The notes under the pieces: generated by a model
Told to the model about the DNA's origin: nothing
The model's database searches: none
The model's input: only the letters and a program-made list of their open reading frames with translations
In this document: positions 1-10,996 of the stretch, one piece after another
Position numbering within the stretch: the stretch's first letter is position 1
Layout of the letters: every line of letters starts with the position of its first letter
Source: Astrothelium macrocarpum
Taxonomy: Eukaryota > Ascomycota > Dothideomycetes > Trypetheliales > Trypetheliaceae
Direction of reading: 5' to 3'
NCBI GenBank assembly: GCA_021030915.1
Contig: JAGEMR010000164.1
Location: 1 to 60,655, forward strand
DNA: 60,655 nucleotides
Translations under genes and position numbers: made by a program

Positions 1-1493
1 TGTGATAGTTATTCGAACAATTCGTCTCATTTCGGCGTTCGGAGGTTGGCCGGTCAATTCTGACAACCCCCTGATGCATATGCGGGAATTTGCCGGCGCC
101 TTACTCCCTTAGATTAGGCTTGCAGGACGTCTGACGCCTCTTGAGCATGGGGTTTCCTTCATTTCCCATTGGGTTCACGACCTGCAGGTTCCCACATAGG
201 AGACGATCTCATCTGCTTGAGACCACGATAGAAGAAAGGCGAACAAAGCGAAAAGAATGCTTTGACCCCTGTATTCTCTTCGGCCCCCACCCGCCGTAAC
301 ACGCAAATACCCTCGACACCCGATAGGCTCCTTCAAAGATCCAATTGATGTGAACAGGATCATCTTCCTGTTACTTTGGACATGATCTGAGGCTCAACCA
401 ACTAATCATTGTCTCTATTGTTGAACGACAAACAAGCCATGGATCCAATAACGGGCGCGATGTGTAATATCGTCATGAGATTTCGATACATCCGGGTCGG
501 GCTCAGGAGTTTCATGAAGGTTGTACGCTATAAAGGCGATTGCCTAAAATCACTCATGCTTAATTAATCTTTCGCCCTTTGCATCAGCAATGGTGCAATG
601 CTTATGATTCTCAAACACCTTCCTGATCTAGATTGAATAGGATGCAACCGCCACTGATCATCAGCCACCAATATATGGTGTAGCGAGGCGGTTTATGGAT
701 CCTTCTCCCAGTTGTTGAATCGTCCACCCGTCCGAGACGTATATTATACTCTATAGAGTCGAATTCTTTAGTGATTGCGCATTGTGCAAGTAAAAGGGGG
801 AAATTCGCAGGGACCAGAGATAGACAAATTGCGCGTGTTACCTCAAATACCTATCACGTCAACAAACCTTTAAACACAGAAACCGCTATTTTGTGTCGAT
901 GTCAGGAACCAAAAAGGTCAGGGTGCTGTACAGGGAAACTTTCAGCCTGCTGCAAGCTCCGCAGAAAGCGTACCATGGATGTACGGAGTATCTGCTTTGA
1001 TTTGGTACAAGAAACAAGTGGGTACCTTAGACGACACCATGCCCTGTAAAAACGCACGCAATTCCCCAAACCTGCATCTGCAAGCTTTACATGAGCTGAG
1101 ATCTCACATAACATAGTCCCAGCAATATTGAGAAGATCTCTTGTCTAGTGCAAGACTGGAACTGCTCACTGTGCAGGAGGTTACGCGTCATAATCCGGAT
1201 GAAGCAGTAAAGTGCTTTCACCGGGAAAAACGTCCGCCTGCAAGCCATTTTGACATGTAACCTTGTTCCAGGATGAGTTGAAGGTTCGATCTAACCAAAT
1301 CGCGTAATGAAACGTTTGTCCAAAGAATTTTAATGCACATGTTTTCTTCGTGCCTCAGTGCATTGTCTGCCCTAGATTTTGATATCATCAACATCACTAA
1401 GTCCTCTTTTCACATACCAAAGCATCTTTTTCTCATCAATCTCTCGAGAACAAATTACTTTCGGGCCCGTCAAACTAGAGTTAAACGTTTAAC
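1..1493. other. Intergenic, no supported gene
   Basis: I see no gene here. The open frames are under 100 codons, overlap each other on both strands and carry no recognisable motif. The stretch is of ordinary base composition and ends at the start codon of a short secreted-peptide candidate. Confidence 0.6.
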
Positions 1494-1727
1494 ATGCGCT
1501 TTTTCCAGCCATTCCTGTTGTTTGCGGGCTTTGCTGCCTTGACCGGAGCTTTACCCGTCCAAGGTCTTCTACCTCTCTCAAGCCTCGACTGATTTTATGC
1601 TAACAATCCGTAAGACCATGAAGTCAAGGACTCTGCACTATCGACGTTCGTAAAAAGGATTATTCATCCTGTTGGAAATATTCTCTGCGACGTTGGTGAT
1701 GAGGATTCGAAGCAATCGGACAATTGA
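1494..1727 (+). CDS. Candidate small secreted peptide precursor (60 aa, Kex2-type KR site)
   Basis: Seen: ATG at 1494 opens a typical signal peptide (MRFFQPFLLFAGFAALTGA) of 19 residues. The frame stops shortly after unless an intron is removed at 1564-1614 (51 nt, weak donor GTCTTC, good branch point TGCTAACA, acceptor AAG). Splicing gives exons 1494-1563 and 1615-1727, 61 codons with stop. The mature part has a dibasic KR at residues 37-38, followed by a 22-residue acidic tail with one Cys and one His-Pro. Context: it lies 235 bp from the 3' end of a convergent UstYa-family gene and 2.4 kb from a P450. Inference: a Kex2-processed precursor, possibly the substrate of the UstYa protein. It is a single-core candidate, unlike the multi-repeat precursors of classic dikaritins. 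It could equally be a small effector-like protein or a chance ORF. No family is recognised. Confidence 0.42.
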
Positions 1728-1962
1728 CGGAGCATCGATGGAACTAAGAACCTAAGGCTGGAGATCATTTGGTTTGCTAGATCTCGGGTAGAAAACCTAC
1801 AGAATGTATATTTCGTAGTCCACATGGAATCGTACATTGTCTCAAATTATTTAGTCATCAATTAGAGATATATATTTCTGAAAAGTCTTGTTTACTTAAG
1901 TCCGTAGTCTACACATAGTAACGAAATTACTGTAATTCTCCTAGCCGGAGGTATCCGTCACG

Positions 1963-2924
1963 CTAAGAATCTAAGCCTTTATCCTCCAAAAACTCCTTGA
2001 CTTTCTGAGCATATGGACTGCCTTCAGGACAATGTGTGTAGCGCTCAATCCGCGGAAATGAAGCATTATTTCGACCATCAAAATGCCAGCAGGCAGTATT
2101 TTGGTTGGCCCAATCCTCCATCTTCTGCCAGCTCCGACACATGTGGACCTGGTGCTCTCCTGTGACAGGCTCTTCGTCTTGCGTACTGAATCTTGGAGTA
2201 TCATCTGCCTCACAATGAATCGATTGTCGAATCCCATCAAGGCAATGGGTTACGTGCCGAAATGGACTGGTTTGTTGTTCGCCGCGTTCGAATTGATGGA
2301 GGGATTCACGGACAATTCGCTAGACAGAAGATGTTCAGCAAGCAAGTATTATTTTTTTGAAGGGCATACTGACAAGACAGTGTAAGTTATGAAAGCCGGT
2401 TAGAAGGTAAATGCCTTTTGACTCGTCCCACGGAAAACGTTGAGCGGGTGGTAGCCCTTTCTCAGCCACGTACTCGTCGGAGAGAGCAACAACACCAGGG
2501 TTGATATTTATTTGATTCCACATTCGGTCTTCAGCCTGTCTGTCGTTTGGATCATCATATGGAGACTGATGATAGTACGGCGTTGGGACGTCTCTTGTCA
2601 GTTTGGCTATAACGTCTTTAGCTTTAGTTGCAAATGATCGAAAACAATGCCTGTCCACGAACCGTATTCCGTAGCCTCTTTGTGTATATGTGAATTTTGA
2701 TCTCGGAGATGCAAAAAGACCGTGCATGCAAAGACGACATTGCAAGCAAGCGACAAAAGAACAATTATACAGAGAAATCCAATGAACCCGACCCTATGAA
2801 TGCCGCGTTTATTTGGTGACCATGTAGGAACCACATTCTCTTCGGCAATCTCAGAGTCACTCTCAGCTTGGTTAATGGGTTGATAATGCTTTTCATTGCC
2901 ATGCTGGATGCTGGAAGCGGCCAT
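1963..2924 (-). CDS. UstYa-family (DUF3328) oxidase-like protein
   Basis: Three exons on the minus strand: 2924-2663, 2606-2374 and 2319-1963. The introns at 2607-2662 (56 nt, GTTCGT donor) and 2320-2373 (54 nt, branch GCTGAAC, acceptor TAG) restore one frame of 283 aa. The product has a cytosolic N-terminus, one membrane segment at about residues 43-70, then the family core with QRFPWDESKGIYLL and two HxxHC motifs, HNLHC (just before intron 2) and HVTHC (exon 3), followed by CEADDTPR. These paired HxxHC motifs are the diagnostic and presumed copper-binding or catalytic residues of UstYa proteins, which catalyse oxidative cyclisation or related steps in ustiloxin-like RiPP and other secondary-metabolite pathways. 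Length and motif spacing are normal, so the gene looks intact. It converges on the small peptide candidate, and a P450 lies about 1.2 kb beyond its 5' end. The exact substrate cannot be told. Confidence 0.87.
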
Positions 2925-4121
2925 ATCGTTTCAATTGGTGTTACAAAGGTGTGGAGAGGGAAGAGACTTGTTGCCTTCTGACGTGGTGATTCTGCAGTGA
3001 CTTACCCAAGTCAATCGAGATTTCAGTTGTTGCTGACTGACTTTTTGCTCTTTCCGATTTTACTGGTGAATTGCAATCCTTGCGTTGTCTCAAGGATACA
3101 TCTCTCATCGACGGTCCCAAGGCTGCCGATCGTTTGCCCTGCATTGAAAATCATGAATGCCCAAGGCTGCTTTGACGATAGCCGGTTGTACGGCATGCAT
3201 GTCACTGTTCTGAGTTCACTTGCAAGCATCCTAGAATGAACGCAACATCGCTGTGGGGGACGATAAGCTTACGCCGCGCAATGGAGACAAGCATCTAGCC
3301 ACTGACTGCAAAGCAGAGAAAGCAAGATGTCGTCAGTGATTGTACTCATGAACAGAAGTTACAAGGGCCACAACTCAGCAATATATCCGGAGAACTTTAA
3401 CGGTGGTGCTCAGGTGCTGAGGCTTAACGTAGCCACATTAGCGTAACAAGGATTTGTGTCAGCCACAGTCAACAGTGCTGTTACACTGCATCCGTAGGAC
3501 AAGCATTTCCCTGAGACGGGACTGTAGATCTGACGCACTCCCTCATTCTCATAAATTTCGGCAAACTTAGCTCTCTCATTTCACACTTTGCTGCGCCGTA
3601 CAGAATCTCCCTGCAACAGGCTGATCTCCGACTTGACATTTGTGCATGAAGGATCTAGCGTGCCGGGATCGGCTCGCGACACCGAGTCAAAAAGACGCCG
3701 GAGCAAGGTTCTTTGCGTCGCAATAATTCACTGATCTTGAATGGCGAAATTTTACCTTCTTATCGAGCCATAGGACCTGCAGATCCTACCAACACTGTTT
3801 CCTGTGCCGCACATCAAATGCCGCGGCCTGGCAATTTTCTGCCGCATCCTTTTGTCAAGCATTTGCTCTTATGTGGCTGGTCTCCTGACACGTACGCGAA
3901 GTACGTGCTGGGATCCAAACTATCTGGCCGTCTTACCTTTGTGATGAGCCAGTGCTCTCTAGCTTCGGAGTCAAGTGATGTTCATTTTGGCTCTTGAAAT
4001 CGATACAGGGATGCCGTTCAGTCAATCCTTGTTATCCTCGTTTAGCTAAGGGTCTGGTCACTTGCAGAAAGCCGTCCTCACATGCTAGACCTCTCTCAAA
4101 CCTACTCGACGTTTGGTCCAA
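2925..4121. other. Intergenic between UstYa-like and P450 genes
   Basis: Divergent promoter space for the UstYa-like gene (leftward) and the P450 (rightward). Open frames of 60-95 codons occur on both strands but have no motif or signal peptide that I can support. Confidence 0.55.
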
Positions 4122-5618
4122 ATGGCCTTGTTCTGGAGTTTCTGTGTTCTAGCGACCGTTTGGACCCTCAAATGGTGCTGGACGTATTTTGGAAGGGTGC
4201 GGGCCGCCCGTAGCAATGGTTGCGAGGCACCTCCAAAATACCAATACAAAGATCCCGTTTTCGGATCAGACCTTTACTACAAATACAAACAAGCTAACCG
4301 TGATGGGAACTTCGCTTCTACTGTAAGATCACATTTCCAAAAATATGGCAAAACGTATGAGGAGAAGGTCGCTGGTAAACGACGGATCATGACTATGGAT
4401 CCTGAGAATATGAAAGCCGTAGCAACACAAATAGAAGAGTTCGGTGTAGCGCCTGGAAGAAGTAAATTTCCACCAACACGTGATTTGATTGGTCGCGGAA
4501 CACTGACTCTGGATGGAAAATACTGGGAGCATTCACGGGCTCTTATCAGACCAACGTTCACAAAGATTGAGATCGGAAATCTGGATTCTTTCGATGCTCA
4601 TATTCAACAAATGATAAATGAAATACCAAACGAAGAGACTTTTGACATTCAGGATTTATTGAAAAGAATGTTTCTGGACACGGCTACTGAATTTATATTT
4701 GGGGAATCAACAAACTTGCTTTCTCGTAGTGCTGATTCCAAAGCCGAGTCCTTCATTGAGATATTCGACAGGACTATGATACAGTTGTCCCAGAGGATCC
4801 GTCTCGGGAAACTTTGGTTTCTTGCCAGCAAACCAAAGGAATTCCGTCAAGACGTCAAGCGCGTTCACGACTTCGTCGACGGATTCGTCGAGAAAGCTAT
4901 CGAGAAGAATACGAATGCAGATGTAGCACAAGAGCCGTCCAAAAGAAACTACATTCTGGCGCAAGAACTGGCAAAGTCAATGACCGATCGCGTGGAAATA
5001 CGGCATCAGCTTCTCAATGTCTTCCTGCCGGGCAGAGATGCAACCGCAATTCTAATAGCCTCTGCCTTGTTCCGCATGGCGCGGAACGTGCAAGTCTTCC
5101 ACAAGCTTCGAGCTGAGGTTCTATCAATTGGAGATGCTAAACTTACCTTTGAACTTCTGAAGTCCCTCGTATACCTTCGCTATGTCATGAACGAGAGTCT
5201 CCGTTTGCAAGGAATTTCTCCAGTTATTACTCGGATTGCTCTGAAAGATGCCATTCTTCCGAGGGGTGGTGGATCATCTGGATTGTCGCCGATTTTCATT
5301 CGTCGTGGCGACTCTGTAGGGTCCTCGATGTACTCTATGCATCGGGACAAATCGATATGGGGCGACGACGCAGATGAATTCAGACCCGAGAGATGGGCTG
5401 ACATCAAGCCAATGTGGGAGTTCCTCCCATTCTGGGGCGGCGCTCGGATATGTATCGGCCAGCAGTTAGTACTTGTCCAAGGTGCTTTTACTATGGTAAG
5501 ATTGCTGCAAAATTTCCAGCGGCTGGAGAATAGGGATCCAGAGTGGAATTACATCGAACGAAACAAGGTCGTTTTCGAAAGTAGGAATGGAGTCCTGATA
5601 GCCTTGACTCGCGCATAA
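4122..5618 (+). CDS. Cytochrome P450, CYP52-like (alkane/fatty-acid hydroxylase clan)
   Basis: A single-exon gene of 498 aa. I start at the ATG at 4122, nine bases into a longer frame whose first codon is TTG, because it opens directly into an N-terminal membrane anchor of about 20 residues. P450 signatures are in order: I-helix PGRDAT (consensus AGRDTT), K-helix NESLR (ExxR), FRPERW, and heme loop FLPFWGGARICIG with the thiolate cysteine at about residue 444. The IGQQ after the heme loop and the overall alignment resemble CYP52/CYP539-type enzymes, which hydroxylate alkanes and fatty acids at the ER. The first I-helix residue is Pro instead of Ala/Gly, which may alter the active-site kink. 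All heme and fold residues are present, so I expect an active enzyme. Next to a UstYa-like gene it may be a tailoring enzyme, but it could simply be catabolic. Confidence 0.92.
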   Translation: MALFWSFCVLATVWTLKWCWTYFGRVRAARSNGCEAPPKYQYKDPVFGSDLYYKYKQANRDGNFASTVRSHFQKYGKTYEEKVAGKRRIMTMDPENMKAVATQIEEFGVAPGRSKFPPTRDLIGRGTLTLDGKYWEHSRALIRPTFTKIEIGNLDSFDAHIQQMINEIPNEETFDIQDLLKRMFLDTATEFIFGESTNLLSRSADSKAESFIEIFDRTMIQLSQRIRLGKLWFLASKPKEFRQDVKRVHDFVDGFVEKAIEKNTNADVAQEPSKRNYILAQELAKSMTDRVEIRHQLLNVFLPGRDATAILIASALFRMARNVQVFHKLRAEVLSIGDAKLTFELLKSLVYLRYVMNESLRLQGISPVITRIALKDAILPRGGGSSGLSPIFIRRGDSVGSSMYSMHRDKSIWGDDADEFRPERWADIKPMWEFLPFWGGARICIGQQLVLVQGAFTMVRLLQNFQRLENRDPEWNYIERNKVVFESRNGVLIALTRA

Positions 5619-7580
5619 AGTTATGCATGATTCGAGAGATTTCATGGAGCCTTGAGAGCCTTCAAGACCTATTGGAGCACGAATTGGGCCGAAAGAATAC
5701 CAATTTCAATGGAGATCCAAAGCTTTTGGTTTGAAATAAAAGAAAAATAACACCTTGACAACAAAACCTTTGCATATTGTCTAAATGTTTGGAAATAGGG
5801 TTTAGGGGCGGGCTAGGGTTGCCTCGAAGCTCGGGATCGACTTTAAGCGAAATGAACTATTGGGAATCCGAACTGAATTATGAATTAAGGAATAATTATG
5901 CAGGCATTGATGTCATCTCCACTGACTTTTCACGTGGATAACAAAAGCAATGTCTCCTTGGCCGGTGTGAGCCGAAAGGAGACATTTCTCTTATCTTCCA
6001 TTGGTGCTTTTTCCCAAAGATGCCTTGCCAAGACTATTGGCTTCTGCTGCAGCGGCATCCCACTCAATGTATCCAATGAACGCTCAGCCTAGAAACGCCT
6101 TGCGCGGCTGAGCAAGGCATAGCTCACGATTAAAATCATCTACGCATTTGCGCACATCTGATTGCCAGAATTGCCTACTAAAAGGCCATCTGCCAGCGGC
6201 ACAACTTCCAAAGCTATAAAGTTTCTGTTCTGGAGAATACTGCTGTAGCCGAATTTGCATCCGGTTACATACCTGAGGTGCCTCCCCAGATTTTTCAGGA
6301 AACGGACCACCCAAGTCTTCTTCCGCTGCGGCTGATATTCCCAAAGGAAATTGCCAACCACTGCCAGGTGGACACCCAACTTTCCATGGTGATTGCTTGA
6401 ACTGTATGATCCCAACATCTACAATTCGCTCCCCAAAACTTGGACAGCATAGACGAATTTTGTGGGCAATATTACCCAGGTAACATTGGCCGACTTCGGA
6501 GGTATGCCAGAGAGAATCTTCTATCAAGGCTATTCAAAAAAAACTTTCCTGGAATCTTCCATATCGTCTTTGGGTCTGCCCCTGACACAGAAATTGCCGG
6601 TTGCATCTTACCACTGGTTCGAGGGGATTGCAGCAACTACTCTTGATTGAATTCGAGGTATTTGTTGGATGCCATCGACTGCGAAGAACTGGCGAGATTG
6701 TTTTGAGTTTCACCGTGGCCTTGTGTCTCTATGTTGATTTGAGTACCCACACCCACTCCGCCGGTTTATGGAAGTCCTGACCGTACAGAAATCCCAAGTT
6801 TGATTGCATTCTCTCCATTGCAGGCACGCCATACACGAGGAATACAGAACTCGGAACGGCCTTCAGCCTGCATGATCGGAATCCTTGGAATGAGTGCTTA
6901 TCTACCGGAGATTCTTGGATTGAAAGTACTCGCCCAACTCAAAGCTCCAATTTAAGGGTACTAGAGACCGAGGAATTGTCCGTATATCCAGGAAGAACTC
7001 TGGCTTGACAATTGACTAGAAGCCTACAGATTTGAAACAATCCGTTGTTTGTATCGTCTCTCACGGCCTGGATAGGGATGTACAGTGCCCCTGAGCCGAC
7101 AACGACAAAGCCGCACTTTGGCTGGACCAGTCCCTTCTCCAAGATCTGCCGAATTCTCGACTCTTGACTTCCGGTTACAACACAGACGCTACTTTCCTGT
7201 CACGAGCTATTGTACCGGTCCTATTGTCCCTTTACCTCAAGATTCCGAAGACACTCGGTGAGAGTGGCCAGAAAACCTTTCACCAAGCCAAAGCCCATCA
7301 ACGCCGTTTCATTGTCTGTGACCGAGGAAGTTACAACCGTTGGAGCTGTCTTCCTCGCCTGTGATCTCAAGGTTCTTTTCGTTCTGATAGCTCCATCCTG
7401 CGCCGAAGCCACCTTATTTCAAAGAGATAATAAACTCCTGGGGCCATTGAAGAAAGGTGCGGGTACCAGCCCTGACTTTGTTTAAATAGGAAAGCTAGTG
7501 GATTTGTATGTTCCTGATTGTCTTACTTGGAAACTTAATCCCCGGTTTGATCACGCTGCAAATCTTTCCTGGCCAATATC
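5619..7580. other. Gene-poor 2-kb spacer, no recognisable gene
   Basis: Many mid-sized frames overlap on both strands here (for example 6084-6527 minus, 6462-6650 plus, 6939-7142 minus, 7221-7412 minus). None shows a motif I recognise. The crowding of half-open frames on both strands would fit the remains of a decayed coding region, but I cannot name it. Confidence 0.45.
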
Positions 7581-8929
7581 ATGAACACTGGCAGTAATAG
7601 CGTAAGAACACGGTTAGGATATGATACCCCGAATAGCAAACCAACATGGCCATGCATAAGGAGTTCAAGCAATAATAGCTCCGATTATTCTTCTTCTAAT
7701 GACATAATGGAACAAACCCGATGCGGCGAGGAGAACGGGCTTAAGAATGATGGACGAGATGAGCGCTGTGACAATGCGACTTCTCAAGTGCTTTCGGGCC
7801 CCGGTACTGCAGGCAGACCAGCCCATACTCTGGCTTGTCCTTATGTTAAGCATGATCCTGTTAGATATGGAAGTATCAAATCTTGCATGGGTCCGAATGC
7901 GCGAGGCTGGCCAGATATAAATCGTTTGAAGTAAGTCCATACGACTTGGTAGCATTCGTACTTATCGAATCAAATAATGAACCAATAGTGGTAGGGAACA
8001 TCTGAGGCGACGTCATCTTATTCAAGTCTGCCGCAGATGCAAACGCAGCTTTGCGAAGAAGCAGCAGCTATCAGAGCACACAGACTCTGCGGAAGGTTGT
8101 GCTCCGTCTTGCAATAGGGATTACTCGGAAGGTTTTGACGAGGACCAACTCAAAAGCCTGCAATACCGAAAGGATAAAGGGACATCGCGTGCGAAAAGAT
8201 TGGACAATCTTGAATATTGGAAAAGAATATACCGAATTCTTTTCCCGCAAGAGCAGATTGAAACACCATCACCGTGTAGAATCTCCCTTATGCCCAAACT
8301 CCTTGATGGATGGCTAAATCTGTGTAGTGTACAATGATCAGACCAACATCTTGGCGAACTATGACAACTTCTGCACGTTTGCACGGCAAGAAGATTCTGA
8401 ACTGTGGGACAATTTGAAACGTGTCCTTCAGGGTAACGTGCGTATCGAATGTATCCTGGATGTCTTCGACCAATGCCAATCGCTGCTGAGAAAAAAGTAT
8501 TTAAAAAAGCTCCAAGAGTCTGATCTACAATTTACACCCATTTTCCAGCATGCCCAGAGCCAATTCGTAGGAGAAAAGCAAGGCTCTTTGCAGATATCCG
8601 TTGCACATTCATCTCGACAACACCTGCCTATGCCTTTAGAATTACATCTACCGGAATCACAACAAGATTTGGCAGCTGAATCAGGAGGTTTTCAAGAGAA
8701 TCATCATGTTGAGAGCATTAATGCGTATGATCCGGAGGTCAGAGCAACCTCTCAGCCGTCAGATGAATGGGCAAAAAACGATACACTCTACGAAGAACCT
8801 TTTCAACCATATACCGTACCAGCAGGCACAGATTTTTCCAGCTGGCCTTTCGAAACCGAGCTAGACACTAGTTTCACGGCACCTGAAGACGGACATGAAG
8901 TTCTGGAGACTCTTTTCGATCCGAATTAA
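7581..8929 (+). CDS. Fungal C2H2-type zinc-finger domain protein
   Basis: Three exons, 7581-7930, 7995-8275 and 8328-8929, give 410 aa. Intron 1 (64 nt, GTAAGT, ends GGTAG) joins RLK to EHLRRRH, and intron 2 (52 nt, branch GCTAAAT, ends TGTAG) follows SP. The start region is low-complexity Ser/Asn. The conserved module is LACPYVKHDPVRYG, then SCMGPNARGWPDINRLKEHLRRRH, then CRRCKRSFAKKQQLSEH. This is the widespread ascomycete protein class with a degenerate pair of C2H2 fingers, followed by a helical stretch ending in RIYRILFP. The C-terminal 200 residues are acidic and poorly conserved. Members are annotated as putative DNA-binding regulators, but functions are mostly unknown. No sign of damage. 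Confidence 0.8.
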
Positions 8930-9458
8930 GATTCCCGTCTTGGAGTTGGCATTTGGCTATTGCTGCCAGAACAGTATTTGATCCATGACATCATTTGAAC
9001 CTGCATTAATACTACCATAAGCTCAGATGAATGCGAAATTTTCATTCCACAATGTGATCCATCCACGGCACAAGCCTTCGATGACCTGGCTCAGCACTGA
9101 TCTCAAATACAATACTGCTGGGGCTGCCAAACATCCAGCCAAAAGTCTTCTCATATTGGACACTTTGTCGGATTGTTGACAATCGTTCTGTGTAGTCAAG
9201 GGACTCTTGACTCTCCTAGCACAAAACCTGGCAACAACGGGATCGCAACTTAAGGGCACATTTTCTAGCGATGCTCGTTACGCTCTTTCGCCAAAAAGCT
9301 GGGGAGTAGCCTTGAACAGGAAATCTACAGCTACGAATTTCCATAAGTCTGTTTGTATACTATAGTGATGAGCGTCGAAAACAAGATTTTAATTATGTTG
9401 TCCAATGTTAGATGTCACTCCAGCCTCATCTTGCAAACACGTTCTATAGCAACAGCCG
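8930..9458. other. Intergenic between convergent genes
   Basis: 3' flanks of the zinc-finger gene and of the alpha/beta hydrolase. I see no gene in it. Confidence 0.6.
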
Positions 9459-10681
9459 TCAAGGTGCAGGCGCAACCCCAAGAACGTCCAAAAACTCATT
9501 CAACTGATCCACGGTCTGTTCTGGCGCAAGCTCGACAATGAAATGTCCCAGCCCACCATAAATTGGCCCTGTCGTTAAACTCGCGCTGAGGTCTGTCCAA
9601 TTCGCCCACACAGCTTCGACGTCAAATCCACTCGACTCCGCAAGATTGTAATAACTGTATTCTATATGTGTAGGCATCTTAATCTTCCTTCCAGCTTCCT
9701 GGTCTGCGACCTGCTCCAGAAAGTCAGTCGTCGCGCCAGAATAATAGTCCGACACGGAGGCGTTTGTCACGGATAACTGGTCGAAGAATGTGTGGTAGGT
9801 TTCGAATGCATTATCAGCACGGAAGATTTCCGTGGCAGTGGAGTTAATGCCAGAGCCTTCAAGATTGATGAAATCTACCCAGTTTCCGCCGCCGTAGGCC
9901 ATGATCACGTTTGTGGAGAAGTTGAGCTGGTTCCTGGGAAGGAAGTTCTAGCCAGCTATTAATTTGTGGTGACGCAAATGGAAGGGGTTGATCACACCTA
10001 CCCAATGGAAGTAGCCCACGGAGTTGTTGGGGTTAGTGAATGAAGCGTACTCCTCCACAATTGGAACAATGTCAGCCATCCAAACGCCCAAGGCATTTAT
10101 TTGAGGGAAGCCTCCTTGACCGATGTCGACAGCGGCGCGATGCATGGAACGTGCGCCACGGTCGTGGCCGGCGAGAACAACATGCTTGCCTGTGCCAAAA
10201 ATTTGGGTGGCGGTGTCGATGAGGGCTCCGGCCGTGGTACGTTCGTCTGTGCCATTAGGACACACAGTGGATAAACCGTATCCAGGGCGCTGGGAAGAAA
10301 TTTCAGTAGAATACAAGGCATGGTCAAGTGAAGACATACATCAGGAACAACAACTGGTACCCGCTTGGAGATGGAGGGTGTCACCTTGCGCCAGATATAA
10401 CTTGATTCTGGATATCCGTGGTTGAGCAGGAGGATGGGTCTCTGCGGCGTTCCAGCATCGGGGAACGCAGAAGGGTCAGTGTGGTGGACCGACATGACGG
10501 AGCCACAAGCAACGTCCAGGAAACTGTGAGTAAGCTGATCTGAGGCGCCATTTGAGCCATTGAGTCTGTAGTATGCAAGCTCTGTATTCAACGGCGCATT
10601 GTTTGTTGGGGTTGAAACATTGATGTTGACCGTCTCGAATCCTATAGCAAGGGTGGGCAGAAGAAGAAATTGAAGTATCAT
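9459..10681 (-). CDS. Secreted alpha/beta hydrolase, epoxide hydrolase / haloacetate dehalogenase type
   Basis: Three exons on the minus strand: 10681-10340, 10289-10002 and 9947-9459. Introns 10290-10339 (50 nt, GTATGT) and 9948-10001 (54 nt, GTAGGT) join VVVPD to RPGYG and GYFHW to NFLPRN, giving 372 aa. I chose the ATG at 10681 over one 51 bases upstream because a hydrophobic signal peptide (MILQFLLLPTLAIG) starts exactly there. Seen in order: oxyanion-hole HGYPES, nucleophile elbow GHDRGAR with Asp as nucleophile (not Ser), the cap region with FHW, and the catalytic-His region GLGHFIVELAP near the C-terminus. Asp-nucleophile members hydrolyse epoxides or C-halogen bonds. Secretion is inferred from the signal peptide. 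The position beside a regulator and two oxidase genes would suit a pathway enzyme, without proof. Confidence 0.85.
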
Positions 10682-10996
10682 GATTGAGTTTGCCTTGGAC
10701 TGCGCTTGAGAGGCAGTGAATTTGAGAATCAATTCCAGAAATTGAACTTTTGATTGCGATCACCAATACAAAATCTTTACCATTTATATTCTGCTTCAAT
10801 GATGCCGGTCCTTGGCTACGCCATAGTACACAGGAGCCATCATGACCTAAATCGGTTAATCTCGGCCGAGTGTCACGACTTATTTTGGCGCCGTCACTTT
10901 AGTCAGCAGCACAAATATCCACTTGAAAGAGCACTAACCAATGGCTTGGGCTTAGTTGGGATATTTCCCACATTTTGATAGATTGCCGAAAAAAGA

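Noticed and set aside
1963..2924. Suspected frameshifts in the UstYa-like gene
   Set aside because: Both frame changes are explained by canonical 56- and 54-nt introns, and the exon lengths sum to a multiple of three.
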